DNA of 64,000 nucleotides from DASQGA01 sp963722715 (GTDB taxonomy: Bacteria; Actinomycetota; Thermoleophilia; Gaiellales; Gaiellaceae). Under the pieces are notes generated by a model. The model was given only the letters and a program-made list of their open reading frames with translations. It did not search any database and was not told the DNA's origin. Where the stretch lies: positions 1 to 64,000 of the forward strand of contig CAVROA010000024.1 of NCBI GenBank assembly GCA_963722715.1. The letters are read 5' to 3'. Positions 46,253-54,618 of the stretch are shown here, in pieces (position 1 is the stretch's first letter; each line of letters opens with the position of its first letter). The translations under genes were made by a program, and so were the position numbers.

Positions 46253-47080
46253 ATGCCTGAGCTTCCCGAGATCGAAGCGCTCTGCCGGTCGCTCGACGGC
46301 CTGGTCAGCGCCTACCCGATCGAAAAGGCGGGCCCGGCGCACATCGCAACGCTGAAGACGTTCGACCCGCCGCTCGCCACCCTGGAAGGCCGTCGCTTCG
46401 AAGGAGCGCGGCGGCGCGGGAAGCACCTCCTCTTCCCCACCGACGACGGCGAGCTCGTCCTCCACGTCCACCTGATGAGCGCCGGGCGCATGCGCTACCT
46501 CGAGCCAGGCGCCAAGGGACCGAAGACGCCGGCCTTCCGGCTCACGTTCCAGGGCGGTGGCTCGATCGTCCTGACCGAGGCAGGGGCGAAGAAGCGTGCG
46601 AAGGTGGGCCTCTACCGCCCGGACGAACTGGAGGCGGAGCTCGCGCACCTCGGGCCCGACGCGCTCGGCCTGGGACCGGAGCGACTCGGCGAGATCCTGC
46701 GGGCCGACTCTCGCCGGCTGCACTCGTTCCTCCGCGATCAGCGCTCGCTCACGGGCATCGGTCGTGCGTGGGCGAACGAGATCCTGCTCCGCGCCAAGCT
46801 CTCTCCGTATGCACTCTCCACCGACCTGGACGAGGACGAGATCGAGCGTCTGTCCGCCGCGATCGACGAGACCCTCACCGAGGGGCTCGCGCTCCGCGAA
46901 AGCGGGATCGCGGACAAGAAGGCCTACCGGATCCACAACCGGCTGGGCGAGCCGTGCCCGGTCTGCTCGACGCCCATCGAGCGCATCGACTTCGACGAGC
47001 ACACGATCTACTACTGCCCGCAGTGCCAGACAGGCGGGCGCGTCCTCAAGGATCGCCGGCTCTCGCGGCTACTCCGGTAG
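46253..47080 (+). CDS. Fpg/Nei-family DNA glycosylase
   Basis: A 275-residue base-excision repair enzyme. N-terminal catalytic P2-E3 in MPELPEIEAL, a conserved lysine in GKHLLFPTDD, helix-two-turn-helix RSLTGIGRAWANEILLRAKL and a C-terminal zinc finger CPVC...CPQCQTGGRVLKDR. Whether it is formamidopyrimidine- or endonuclease VIII-like cannot be settled by eye. It overlaps the convergent HisKA gene at 47069-47080. Divergent from the asparaginase gene by 11 nt, so promoters overlap coding DNA. Confidence 0.9.
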   Translation: MPELPEIEALCRSLDGLVSAYPIEKAGPAHIATLKTFDPPLATLEGRRFEGARRRGKHLLFPTDDGELVLHVHLMSAGRMRYLEPGAKGPKTPAFRLTFQGGGSIVLTEAGAKKRAKVGLYRPDELEAELAHLGPDALGLGPERLGEILRADSRRLHSFLRDQRSLTGIGRAWANEILLRAKLSPYALSTDLDEDEIERLSAAIDETLTEGLALRESGIADKKAYRIHNRLGEPCPVCSTPIERIDFDEHTIYYCPQCQTGGRVLKDRRLSRLLR

Positions 47081-47647
47081 CCGGATCCTCGCCAGCTCTC
47101 CGTCGATCTCCACCGACCCGCCGAGCGCCTCGATCACCATCACTGCGGCCGGAGCTCCGAGCTCTTTCAGTGACTCACCGGAGACGACGGGCCCCGAGAA
47201 CTTCGTGATCGGGCCGAGCTCGATCACGGGACCCTGGACGTTGACCGCAATCTCCTCGAGGCCACCGTGCCGGCGCGCTGCCCGGAACAGCTGGCCGACC
47301 GCCCGCTGGACGGCCGCCTCGTCCACCTGCACGAGAGCTCCCTTGCCGTCCACAACCCCGGGATCCTCTCCCTCGTCGGTCGCCGCCCGGCGGGCCAGCT
47401 CGAGCGAGTCGACCTCGGAGAGGGTCGGCTGGTAGCGGTCCTCGGCGATCCGAGTAACCAGGACGAGCTGGTCGAGGAGATCGGCGACCTGCGCCGACGC
47501 CTCTTCGATCATCTCGACGTAACGCGGCGCCGGATCTGCGAGCTCGATCCGGGCAAGCGTCTTTGCGAAGCCGTGCACAGTGGCCAGCGGCGTACGAATG
47601 TCGTGGCACCCAATCGAGACCAGGCGCGCAAAGCGTTCGTCGGCCAA
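47069..47647 (-). CDS. Short histidine kinase-like protein (HisKA plus degenerate ATPase)
   Basis: A 192-residue protein from a TTG at 47647. The H box is clear (IGCHDIRTPLATVHGFAKTL, H15), followed by the second dimerisation helix, and a shrunken ATPase region with no visible N or G box (weak remnants: AVQRAVGQLFRAARRHGGLE, ELGAPAAVMVIEALGGSVEI). No sensor domain or membrane segment precedes it. It may be a phosphotransfer or anti-kinase-type protein rather than an active kinase. The gene is divergent from folE2 by 20 nt. Confidence 0.7.
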   Translation of the reverse strand: MADERFARLVSIGCHDIRTPLATVHGFAKTLARIELADPAPRYVEMIEEASAQVADLLDQLVLVTRIAEDRYQPTLSEVDSLELARRAATDEGEDPGVVDGKGALVQVDEAAVQRAVGQLFRAARRHGGLEEIAVNVQGPVIELGPITKFSGPVVSGESLKELGAPAAVMVIEALGGSVEIDGELARIRLPE

Positions 47648-47667
47648 GGGGCTGCTACGTTAGCCGC

Positions 47668-48645
47668 GTGAGCGAGCGACTGACGGAGGCAATCGATCTC
47701 CAGGCGTCCACGCCGGACGTCCGGATCGGGCTCTCCCGGGCCGGCGTGACCGGCGTCCAGAAGGCCGTGCGCATGCAACACGGCGGCCAGGACGCGCTCG
47801 TTTCGGCCGAGATCGACTGCTTCGTCGACCTCGACCCCGCCCAGAAGGGCGTGCACATGTCCCGCTTCCCGGAGCTCTTCGAAGAGGCGATCGACGAGAT
47901 GGTGATCGGCGAGAAGCTCCTCGTCGAGCGCCTCGCGGAGCACATCGCCCGCCACATCGTCGAGCGCCAGCAGGCCTACCGGGCCGAGGTCTCGATCCGC
48001 GCGCGATACCCGATCGAGCGCCTGACGCCGGTCACCGGCATGCAGACACAGGAGCTCGTGACCCTGATCGGGATCGCGGCCGCGTCACCGACGGCATCCC
48101 GCCGCGTGGTCGGTGTCGAGGCGACGGGCATCAACGCCTGCCCGTGTGCGCAGGGCATGGTGCGGGAGACAGCAGCCGAGCGCCTGGGCGACGCTGGCTT
48201 CGACCACGTCGAGATCGAGCGGATCCTCGAGCTCGTCCCGCTCGCGACACACAACCAGCGTGGCAAGGGCCTCCTGTACCTCGGCACCGGGCTCCGGCTC
48301 GACGCCGAGGAGCTGGTCGGCCTGGTCGAGCGGTCGATGAGCTCACCGATCTACGAGCTCCTGAAGCGCCCGGACGAGCTCTTCGTGGTCGAGCACGCAC
48401 ACCTGGCTCCTCGCTTCGTCGAGGACTCGGTCCGCCTCATGGTCAAGAGCGCGCTCGACGGCGTCGGCGGCCTCGAGGACGAGGATTTCCTACTCGCGCG
48501 GCAGATCAACTTCGAGACGATCCACAACCACGACGTGCTCGCCGAGCGCTACGGCACCGTGGGGGAGCTACGCCGCGAGCTCGCGACCGGCGAGCCTTCG
48601 GCCGTTCACACAGAGCTCAGAGACTGGCTTCGCGTCGCCGACTGA
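47668..48645 (+). CDS. folE2: GTP cyclohydrolase FolE2 (type IB)
   Basis: A 325-residue type IB cyclohydrolase that starts folate and queuosine synthesis from GTP, used instead of the zinc-dependent FolE. Signature parts: GLSRAGVTGVQKAVRM, DLDPAQKGVHMSRFPELFEE, VEATGINACPCAQGMVRETA with the active-site cysteine, THNQRGKGLLYLGTGL and NFETIHNHDVLAERYGT. GTG 47668 is 6 nt after TACGTT without Shine-Dalgarno. FolE2 use is typical where zinc may be limiting. Confidence 0.93.
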   Translation: MSERLTEAIDLQASTPDVRIGLSRAGVTGVQKAVRMQHGGQDALVSAEIDCFVDLDPAQKGVHMSRFPELFEEAIDEMVIGEKLLVERLAEHIARHIVERQQAYRAEVSIRARYPIERLTPVTGMQTQELVTLIGIAAASPTASRRVVGVEATGINACPCAQGMVRETAAERLGDAGFDHVEIERILELVPLATHNQRGKGLLYLGTGLRLDAEELVGLVERSMSSPIYELLKRPDELFVVEHAHLAPRFVEDSVRLMVKSALDGVGGLEDEDFLLARQINFETIHNHDVLAERYGTVGELRRELATGEPSAVHTELRDWLRVAD

Positions 48646-49243
48646 AGCGGCGCGGCAGCTGGAGATCGAAGCGATTTTCGGTTCCGTTTAGGAGCCGGCG
48701 GATGTTCGCGCGGTGGAGCAGGGCGATGGCGATCCCCGCCCCGACCAGAAAGGCGACCACAGGCGTCGAGGCGCCGAACAGGACCGCCAGGAGGGGAAGC
48801 GCAACAGCGCTGGCGAGCGACGCGACGGAGGCGTAGCGCGTCAGCAGGAAGACCGCGATCCACACCGGGACGGTCGCCAGAGTGGCGTACGTCGCGAGGC
48901 CCAGCCCGACACCTGCGGTCGTCGCCACCATCTTCCCGCCACGACCGAGGCCCATGAAGATCGGCCGCCAGTGACCGACGACCGCGGCACACCCGGCCAG
49001 GACACCGATCAGGTCTCCGCCGGCCCAGCGGCCGAGGAGCGCCGCGACCAGCCCCTTGCCGATGTCGAGTAGCGCGACTCCGAGGGCCACCTTGAAGCCG
49101 ACCGCGCGCCAGACGTTCGTCGCCCCCGTGTTGCCGCTCCCGACGGTGCGGATGTCGACGCCGGCAACGAGGCGTGGGAGCCAGTACCCGAAGGGCAGGC
49201 TGCCGATCACGTAGCCGAGCGCGATGACAGCTAGTTCGAGCAC
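48617..49243 (-). CDS. plsY: Acyl-phosphate:glycerol-3-phosphate acyltransferase PlsY
   Basis: A 208-residue membrane enzyme with about six helices that adds the first acyl chain to glycerol-3-phosphate. Motifs: YVIGSLPFGYWLPRLVAGVD, TVGSGNTGATNVWRAVGFKV (GSGNxGATN) and AVVGHWRPIFMGLGRGGKMV with the expected H-x-x-P-x-x-x-x-x-G-G-K-x-V. The extra-long cytoplasmic tail is Arg-rich. GTG start at 49243. It overlaps the convergent folE2 end. Confidence 0.93.
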   Translation of the reverse strand: MLELAVIALGYVIGSLPFGYWLPRLVAGVDIRTVGSGNTGATNVWRAVGFKVALGVALLDIGKGLVAALLGRWAGGDLIGVLAGCAAVVGHWRPIFMGLGRGGKMVATTAGVGLGLATYATLATVPVWIAVFLLTRYASVASLASAVALPLLAVLFGASTPVVAFLVGAGIAIALLHRANIRRLLNGTENRFDLQLPRRFSRRREASL

Positions 49244-49269
49244 CAGTCCGGGGCCGGTCGGCTAAAGAC

Positions 49270-49890
49270 TCAAGCCTGGATCTGGTACCTGGTCGCCCAC
49301 TCGTTCACGACGCCCCAGTCGAGGTTGTTCAGGAACGCGTCGATGTAGGAAGCCCGGTCCGTCTGGTAGTCGAGGAAGTAGGCGTGCTCGTAGACGTCGA
49401 GCGCGATCAGCGGGGTCGCGTTCCAGACCGGGAACGTGTTCTGGGCGTCGCCGATGTAGTTGAAGAGCCGCATCTCGTCCCAGTCGTAGGCCGTCCACGC
49501 CCAGCCGCGCGCGCCCATGCCGGTCGCCTTCAGGTCGGTGCGCCAGGCCTCGACGCCGCCGAAGTCGCGCTCGATCAGGTCGCTGATCAAGCCGTCCGGG
49601 TCGCCGCCCGCACCGCCCAGGTGCTCGAAATAGATCTCGTGGTTCTTGACGCCGCCGATCGCGAAGGTGAGGTCGACCTTGAGCGAGCGAAGCTCGGAAT
49701 AGACCTGGTTCGCCGCGGAGGCGTCCACCTCGTCGAGCTTGCCCAGGATCTCGTTCCGCTTGTTCACGTAGCCCTGGTAGAGCTTGTAGTGGGCCTCGAC
49801 CGCCGCCCGCGAGATGCCGTCCATGTCGTAGAGCTCCGGCTTGAGCTCCCGGGCAGCGATCTCCTCGTGGTTGAACGCCAGCGTCGCCAT
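49270..49890 (-). CDS. Fe/Mn superoxide dismutase (divergent)
   Basis: A 206-residue SOD-fold protein. The four metal ligands are all present: H34 in AHYKLYQGYVNK, H84 in GVKNHEIYFEHLGG, D165 and H169 in LDVYEHAYFLDY. It differs from the classical sequence at 53897 (for example ALDVYEHAYFLDYQTDRASY) and lacks the usual N-terminal start, so it is a distinct paralogue. The ATG at 49890 follows GAGGGGAACCG. It removes superoxide in the cytoplasm, assuming it is active. Confidence 0.88.
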   Translation of the reverse strand: MATLAFNHEEIAARELKPELYDMDGISRAAVEAHYKLYQGYVNKRNEILGKLDEVDASAANQVYSELRSLKVDLTFAIGGVKNHEIYFEHLGGAGGDPDGLISDLIERDFGGVEAWRTDLKATGMGARGWAWTAYDWDEMRLFNYIGDAQNTFPVWNATPLIALDVYEHAYFLDYQTDRASYIDAFLNNLDWGVVNEWATRYQIQA

Positions 49891-49940
49891 CGGTTCCCCT
49901 CTCGTCTCCGTTAGGTTCGCGAGAGCTTATCGTTCCGTTC

Positions 49941-50588
49941 GTGGCGGCTTGCGCTCTCCTCACCGGCGGTACGGGGCGCCTCGGAAGCGTCATCGCGGCA
50001 CGGCTCGAGCAGGAGGGCTTCAGTGTCATGGCGGCCGGGCGCAGGCACGGCGACCTCTCGCGGCCCGAGAACGCTCGCGCGCTCGTGGAGACCGCGGCGG
50101 AGGAGCTCGGAGGGCTCGACCTCCTCGTCTATGCGGCGGCCGACGGATTCGCGCCGAAACGAGTCGAGGACGTGACCGAGGCGGACTGGGATGCGTCCGT
50201 GGACTCGATCGCAAAGGGCAGCTTCTTCGTCGCCCAGGCAGCCGCGCCGCACCTCCGGCGCTCCGAGCTGGCGTTGATCGTCCTGATCGAAGACGTCGCC
50301 GCCTACCAGCCGTGGCCCTCGTTCGCGCCTCATTGCGCGGCGAAAGCGGCCCAGGCGATGCTGACCCGGGTCCTCGCGCGCGCGCTCGCGCCCGAGATTC
50401 GCGTCTGCGGGATTGCGCCCGGCTCGGTCGCGGTCGAGCCAGGGCAGGAGGAGCGCCGCGCCGCCGAGACGCTCCTCGGCCGCATCGGGACTCCGGAGGA
50501 CATCGCCGAGGCGGTCCTCTACCTCACACGGGCCCCTTTCACGACCGGAACCTCTCTCGTCGTCGACGGCGGGCGCCTGCTGCGCTGA
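49941..50588 (+). CDS. SDR-family protein with altered catalytic residues
   Basis: A 215-residue short-chain dehydrogenase fold: cofactor motif LLTGGTGRLGSVIAARLEQE, LLVYAAADGF in place of NNAG, and C-terminal PGSVAVEP and GTSLVVDGGRLLR. The active-site Tyr-xxx-Lys is HCAAK (H131, K135) and the usual Ser is replaced by Glu/Asp, so classical hydride chemistry is doubtful. GTG 49941 is 7 nt after TATCGT with no Shine-Dalgarno. It is upstream of the ECF sigma gene (35 nt). Confidence 0.8.
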   Translation: MAACALLTGGTGRLGSVIAARLEQEGFSVMAAGRRHGDLSRPENARALVETAAEELGGLDLLVYAAADGFAPKRVEDVTEADWDASVDSIAKGSFFVAQAAAPHLRRSELALIVLIEDVAAYQPWPSFAPHCAAKAAQAMLTRVLARALAPEIRVCGIAPGSVAVEPGQEERRAAETLLGRIGTPEDIAEAVLYLTRAPFTTGTSLVVDGGRLLR

Positions 50589-50623
50589 ACCGTTCCTCCT
50601 AGAGTTCCGTACAGAAGCTCGAG

Positions 50624-51181
50624 ATGGGTTTGACGGCTATCTCCACGATCGAAAACGATTCGGTGCTCATCGAGCGGACGGGCCGCGGCGACCGGGACGC
50701 GTTCGAGGAGCTCTACCGGCGCTTCGCCCGTCCCGTGCTCGGCATGGCCCGGCGCCAGCTCGGGGACAACGGGCGCGCCGAGGAGGCGACCCAGGAGACC
50801 TTCGCGGCGGTCTGGCGCTCGGCCCGGAGCTACCGCGCCGATCGTGGCACCGCCTCTGCGTGGCTTTTCGCCGTTGCCCGCCACGCGATCATCGACCGGG
50901 CGCGGCAGCGCGCCGTCCCGGTGGCGGAGGTTCCCGAGATCGCAAGCGCGGACGCCGGGCCCGACGAGGTGGCCGAGGTCACGTGGCTCGCCTGGCGGGT
51001 CCACGCGGCGCTCGAGCGGCTGCCCGAACGCGAGCGCGCCGTCCTCGAGCTCGCCTACTGGAGCGGGCTGTCCCAGACCGAGATCGCGAGCTACCTCGAC
51101 GTCCCCCTCGGCACGGTCAAGACCCGAACGCGAGCGGGCCTGGCCCGGCTCGGCCCCCTGCTCGAGGAGCTGCGAGCGTGA
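50624..51181 (+). CDS. ECF-family RNA polymerase sigma factor
   Basis: A 185-residue SigK/SigE-type sigma-70 factor: region 2 (DAFEELYRRFARPVLGMARR, EEATQETFAAVWRSARSYRA, WLFAVARHAIIDRARQR) and region 4 (LPERERAVLELAYWSGLSQT, EIASYLDVPLGTVKTRTRAG). It overlaps a predicted anti-sigma gene by four bases (GTGA). Expected to drive a stress regulon; the promoter it reads is unknown. The ATG at 50624 is not preceded by a strong Shine-Dalgarno. Confidence 0.92.
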   Translation: MGLTAISTIENDSVLIERTGRGDRDAFEELYRRFARPVLGMARRQLGDNGRAEEATQETFAAVWRSARSYRADRGTASAWLFAVARHAIIDRARQRAVPVAEVPEIASADAGPDEVAEVTWLAWRVHAALERLPERERAVLELAYWSGLSQTEIASYLDVPLGTVKTRTRAGLARLGPLLEELRA

Positions 51182-51792
51182 GCGACCAACGGGATATCCG
51201 CGATCTGGTCGGCGACGACGTTCCCGAGGAAGAGCTCGCCGAGCTCGCCCGGGTCGACGCGCTCCTTCGCTCGGTGCCCCCGCCGGCACCCGAGGTGCCC
51301 GCGACGCTCACGAGAGCGATCACGGGGCCCCGCTCCACCAGCTGGCGCCCGCGCCGCCTGGCCATCGCCGTCGGGATCGCGGCCGCGCTCGCCGCGCTCT
51401 CCTTCGGCGTCGGAAGCTGGCTCTCGGGCGGAGACGACTTCGACGCCCGCGGCACGATCCCGATGCAGGCGACGGACAACGCGCGCGGCGCCTCCGCGCT
51501 CATCCGCCTCGGGCCTCCGAAGGGCGGCGGGAACTGGGAGCTCGAGCTCGAGACGGAGGGGCTCCCGAAGCTTCCAGAGGGCGGCTACTACGTTCTCTGG
51601 CTTTCGAAGGACGGGGATTATGCGGCCACCTGCGGCACCTTCGCGGTCGGCTCCGGGAAGACGACAGTCCGGATGAACGCCCCCTATCGACTGGCCGACT
51701 ACGACGCGTGGGTCGTGACTGCGGTCGTCCCGGGTCAGGACGAGGGCGCTGATCCTCCCTGGCTCCTGAAGGCCGACATCGCGCGCGCCTAA
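51178..51792 (+). CDS. Membrane anti-sigma factor, RskA-like
   Basis: A 204-residue protein: a short acidic N-terminal sigma-binding domain (DIRDLVGDDVPEEELAELAR), one membrane helix (RLAIAVGIAAALAALSFGVG, about residues 57-76) and an extracytoplasmic domain (GTIPMQATDNARGASALIRL, GYYVLWLSKDGDYAATCGTF, VTAVVPGQDE) typical of RskA. No zinc HxxxCxxC motif is seen. The GTG at 51178 overlaps the ECF stop. It presumably holds the sigma factor until an envelope signal triggers proteolysis. Confidence 0.85.
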   Translation: MSDQRDIRDLVGDDVPEEELAELARVDALLRSVPPPAPEVPATLTRAITGPRSTSWRPRRLAIAVGIAAALAALSFGVGSWLSGGDDFDARGTIPMQATDNARGASALIRLGPPKGGGNWELELETEGLPKLPEGGYYVLWLSKDGDYAATCGTFAVGSGKTTVRMNAPYRLADYDAWVVTAVVPGQDEGADPPWLLKADIARA

Positions 51793-52448
51793 GAGCGCGG
51801 TCGGTCGTGCACCGAGGCGCCGCCGGCGCCCGCCCGGGCTCCGGGCGGATAGGGCTCCAGGTCGTTCACGAATCCAGGCTGCGACTCCACACGTTCGAGC
51901 CACGCGCGCACCGCGGGCAGCGGCTCCAGCTCGATCTCGCCCTCGTGGGCGGCGTGCGTGTACCCGTAGAGGCCAATGTCGGCCACGGTGTAGCGACCGC
52001 CGACCAGAAACTCGTTCCCAGCCAAATGGCGCTCGAGGATCCCGAGCGCGGCCGCGCCGGACGTGCGGTGAGCCTCCCAGGCCTCGCGTCGCTGCTCGTC
52101 GCGTCCGGTGAGGCGCCAGAATCGCGCGGTCCCGACGTTCGGTTCGAGCAGGTTCTGCTCGAAGAAGAGCCACTGCCAGACGCGAGCCTCGTCCAGAGGC
52201 TCCGGCGGCAGGTACGGCGTGCCCCGCGCCAGGAAGAGCAGGATCGCGTTCGACTCGGCGAGCGTCTCGCCGGAGTCGAGCTCGAGCACCGGCGTCCTTC
52301 CGGCGGGGTTTCGGGAGAGATGCTCGGGCGTCTGACTCTCGCCGGCGAAGATGTCGACGGGCACCCGCTCGTAGGGCAGCCCGAGGTGGGCCAGGAGGAT
52401 GCGAACCTTGAGGCAGTTCGCCGAGGCGCCGTAGTCGTAGAGCTTCAT
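51789..52448 (-). CDS. Glutathione S-transferase family protein
   Basis: A 219-residue GST-fold protein: N-terminal thioredoxin-like domain (KLYDYGASANCLKVRILLAH, RTPVLELDSGETLAESNAIL with cis-Pro and the ES pair) and helical C-terminal domain. The ATG at 52448 is the family-like start. Since actinobacteria usually lack glutathione, the natural thiol is uncertain. Its end overlaps the anti-sigma stop codon on the opposite strand. Confidence 0.85.
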   Translation of the reverse strand: MKLYDYGASANCLKVRILLAHLGLPYERVPVDIFAGESQTPEHLSRNPAGRTPVLELDSGETLAESNAILLFLARGTPYLPPEPLDEARVWQWLFFEQNLLEPNVGTARFWRLTGRDEQRREAWEAHRTSGAAALGILERHLAGNEFLVGGRYTVADIGLYGYTHAAHEGEIELEPLPAVRAWLERVESQPGFVNDLEPYPPGARAGAGGASVHDRPRS

Positions 52449-52485
52449 GACCGGTCCAACGCGCCCGCGGCCGAAACCGTGAGAT

Positions 52486-53193
52486 CTACGGCGCGATGCG
52501 GCCGCTGGCCACGAACGACGCGTGCGTGACGGGCATCTTCTCGGCGAGGAAGAGCTCGCAGGCGTCCGCATAGCGCCTGATCTCGCGCTGGGCCGTGTCG
52601 GCGGCGCGAAGCGAGACGAAGTTCATGAGCGCTCTGGCGTTCACCGTCCAGTAGAACTCGGTGTAGGCGCCCACCGGAATAGCCGCGCGCGCGAGCTCGC
52701 GGGCGACTCCCGCCTCGACGAGCCGCTCGTAGGCGGCGTAGGCCGCCTCGTAGACGGCGCGCAGCTCCTCGCGTGCGGTCTCGGCCAGCTCGTCGGAAAC
52801 GGGCTCGAAGGAGTAGGCGCCCGGCTTCCCGATCTGGCTCCGCACGTCCTCGGGCTCGGGGATGTAGAACTCGTCGGTGGCGCGTGCGTAGCGCATGCTG
52901 AACTCGTTGAACGACCCGATCCGGTGCCGGAACCACTCGCGCGCGACGAAGAGAGGCGTCCGGATGTGGAAGCGGAAGGAGTTGTGCTCGAACGGCGTGC
53001 CGTGGCGATCGCGCATCAGAAAGCGGATGAGCCCCTCGTCGGACTCGTCCATCTCCTCCTTGCGGCGGGCGAAGCTCACCCGCGCCGCGTTCACCACCGA
53101 CAGGTCTGTCGCCATCGCGTCGTCGAGCCGGACGAACCCGTGATCCAGGACGCGGATCGTGTTCTCGGGTATGACCTCTGAGGTGACCGCCAT
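52486..53193 (-). CDS. thyX: FAD-dependent thymidylate synthase ThyX
   Basis: A 235-residue flavin-dependent thymidylate synthase. The ThyX motif RHRxGS is RHRIGSFNEFSMRY (89-102), with EHNSFRFHIRTPLFVAREWF before it and the substrate Arg region AYTEFYWTVNARALMNFVSL after. It makes dTMP from dUMP with methylene-tetrahydrofolate and NADPH, replacing ThyA. The 5' end overlaps the divergent DUF72 gene. Confidence 0.95.
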   Translation of the reverse strand: MAVTSEVIPENTIRVLDHGFVRLDDAMATDLSVVNAARVSFARRKEEMDESDEGLIRFLMRDRHGTPFEHNSFRFHIRTPLFVAREWFRHRIGSFNEFSMRYARATDEFYIPEPEDVRSQIGKPGAYSFEPVSDELAETAREELRAVYEAAYAAYERLVEAGVARELARAAIPVGAYTEFYWTVNARALMNFVSLRAADTAQREIRRYADACELFLAEKMPVTHASFVASGRIAP

Positions 53194-53866
53194 CGAATCG
53201 AGTCTAGCGAGGGCGTACGTCGGATCCTCGGGCTTCTCGTACTCCTCCTGGAAGGGCGGCTTCTACCCTGCGGGCTCCAAGGAGATCGACTTCCTGGCGC
53301 ACTACGCGGATCGGCTTCCCGCAGTCGAGATCAACTCGACCTTCTACCAGCTGCCTTCGGAAGCGACCTTCCAGCGGTGGGCGGAGTCGACTCCGGCAGG
53401 CTTCCGCTTCACGCTCAAGATGAACCGCCGCGTGACGCTCGCCGGGCGGCTCGAGCTCCTCCCCACGTTCTGCGAGCACGCCCGCCTCCTCGGTGACCGC
53501 CTCGGCCCGATCCGGGTCGCCCTCGACCGCCCGCGCGACGACGGCTTCCTGCAGCTGCTCCTCGACTCGCTGGATCCAGAGCTCGCCTACGCCTTCGAAC
53601 TTCGGCATCCGAGCTGGGAAGACTCCGGGAACCGGATCCTCGCCGAGCGCGGCATCGCCCGGGTCGACGAGCTCGAGGAGGGCCCCGGGTTCCGCTACCT
53701 CCGGCTGCGAGAGCCGCCCTACGACGAGAGCCAGCTCGAGGACTGGGCGGGCCGGATCCGGCCGCTGCTCGCAAGCGGCCTCGATGTCTACTGCTTCTTC
53801 CGCCACGAGGACGAGCCCACGGCCCCGGCCTACGCAGCCCGGCTCCTGGCCCTGCTTCGCGGTTAG
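53171..53866 (+). CDS. DUF72 family protein (TIM-barrel)
   Basis: A protein of about 231 residues of the YecE/DUF72 family: ARAYVGSSGFSYSSWKGGFY, DFLAHYADRLPAVEINSTFY (the EINxTFY signature), RWAESTPAGFRFTLKMNRRV, VALDRPRDDG, ELRHPSWEDS and LDVYCFFRHEDEPTAPAYAA. The function is unknown; the barrel suggests an Xyl-isomerase-like hydrolase. The start is uncertain: ATG 53171 or GTG 53159, both overlapping thyX on the other strand. Confidence 0.85.
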   Translation: MTSEVTAIESSLARAYVGSSGFSYSSWKGGFYPAGSKEIDFLAHYADRLPAVEINSTFYQLPSEATFQRWAESTPAGFRFTLKMNRRVTLAGRLELLPTFCEHARLLGDRLGPIRVALDRPRDDGFLQLLLDSLDPELAYAFELRHPSWEDSGNRILAERGIARVDELEEGPGFRYLRLREPPYDESQLEDWAGRIRPLLASGLDVYCFFRHEDEPTAPAYAARLLALLRG

Positions 53867-53896
53867 AGTGCGGCGACCCCGCCGAAGGGAGCACCA

Positions 53897-54505
<609 letters not shown>

Positions 54506-54618
54506 CGCCTCAGGCGCAGCTCCGCCCCGTGCCGCCTTGACATCGGCACGCCGAGGCTTTTTGATCGGTCGCTACGGCGATCTCCGTCAGGATCGCCCAG
54601 ATAGGCAGGAGGCCCCCT

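Noticed and set aside
50580..50623. Possible ECF-type autoregulated promoter (GAACCG ... CGTA) before the sigma gene
   Set aside because: Spacing and sequence are loosely like ECF promoters but too degenerate to claim without a second example.
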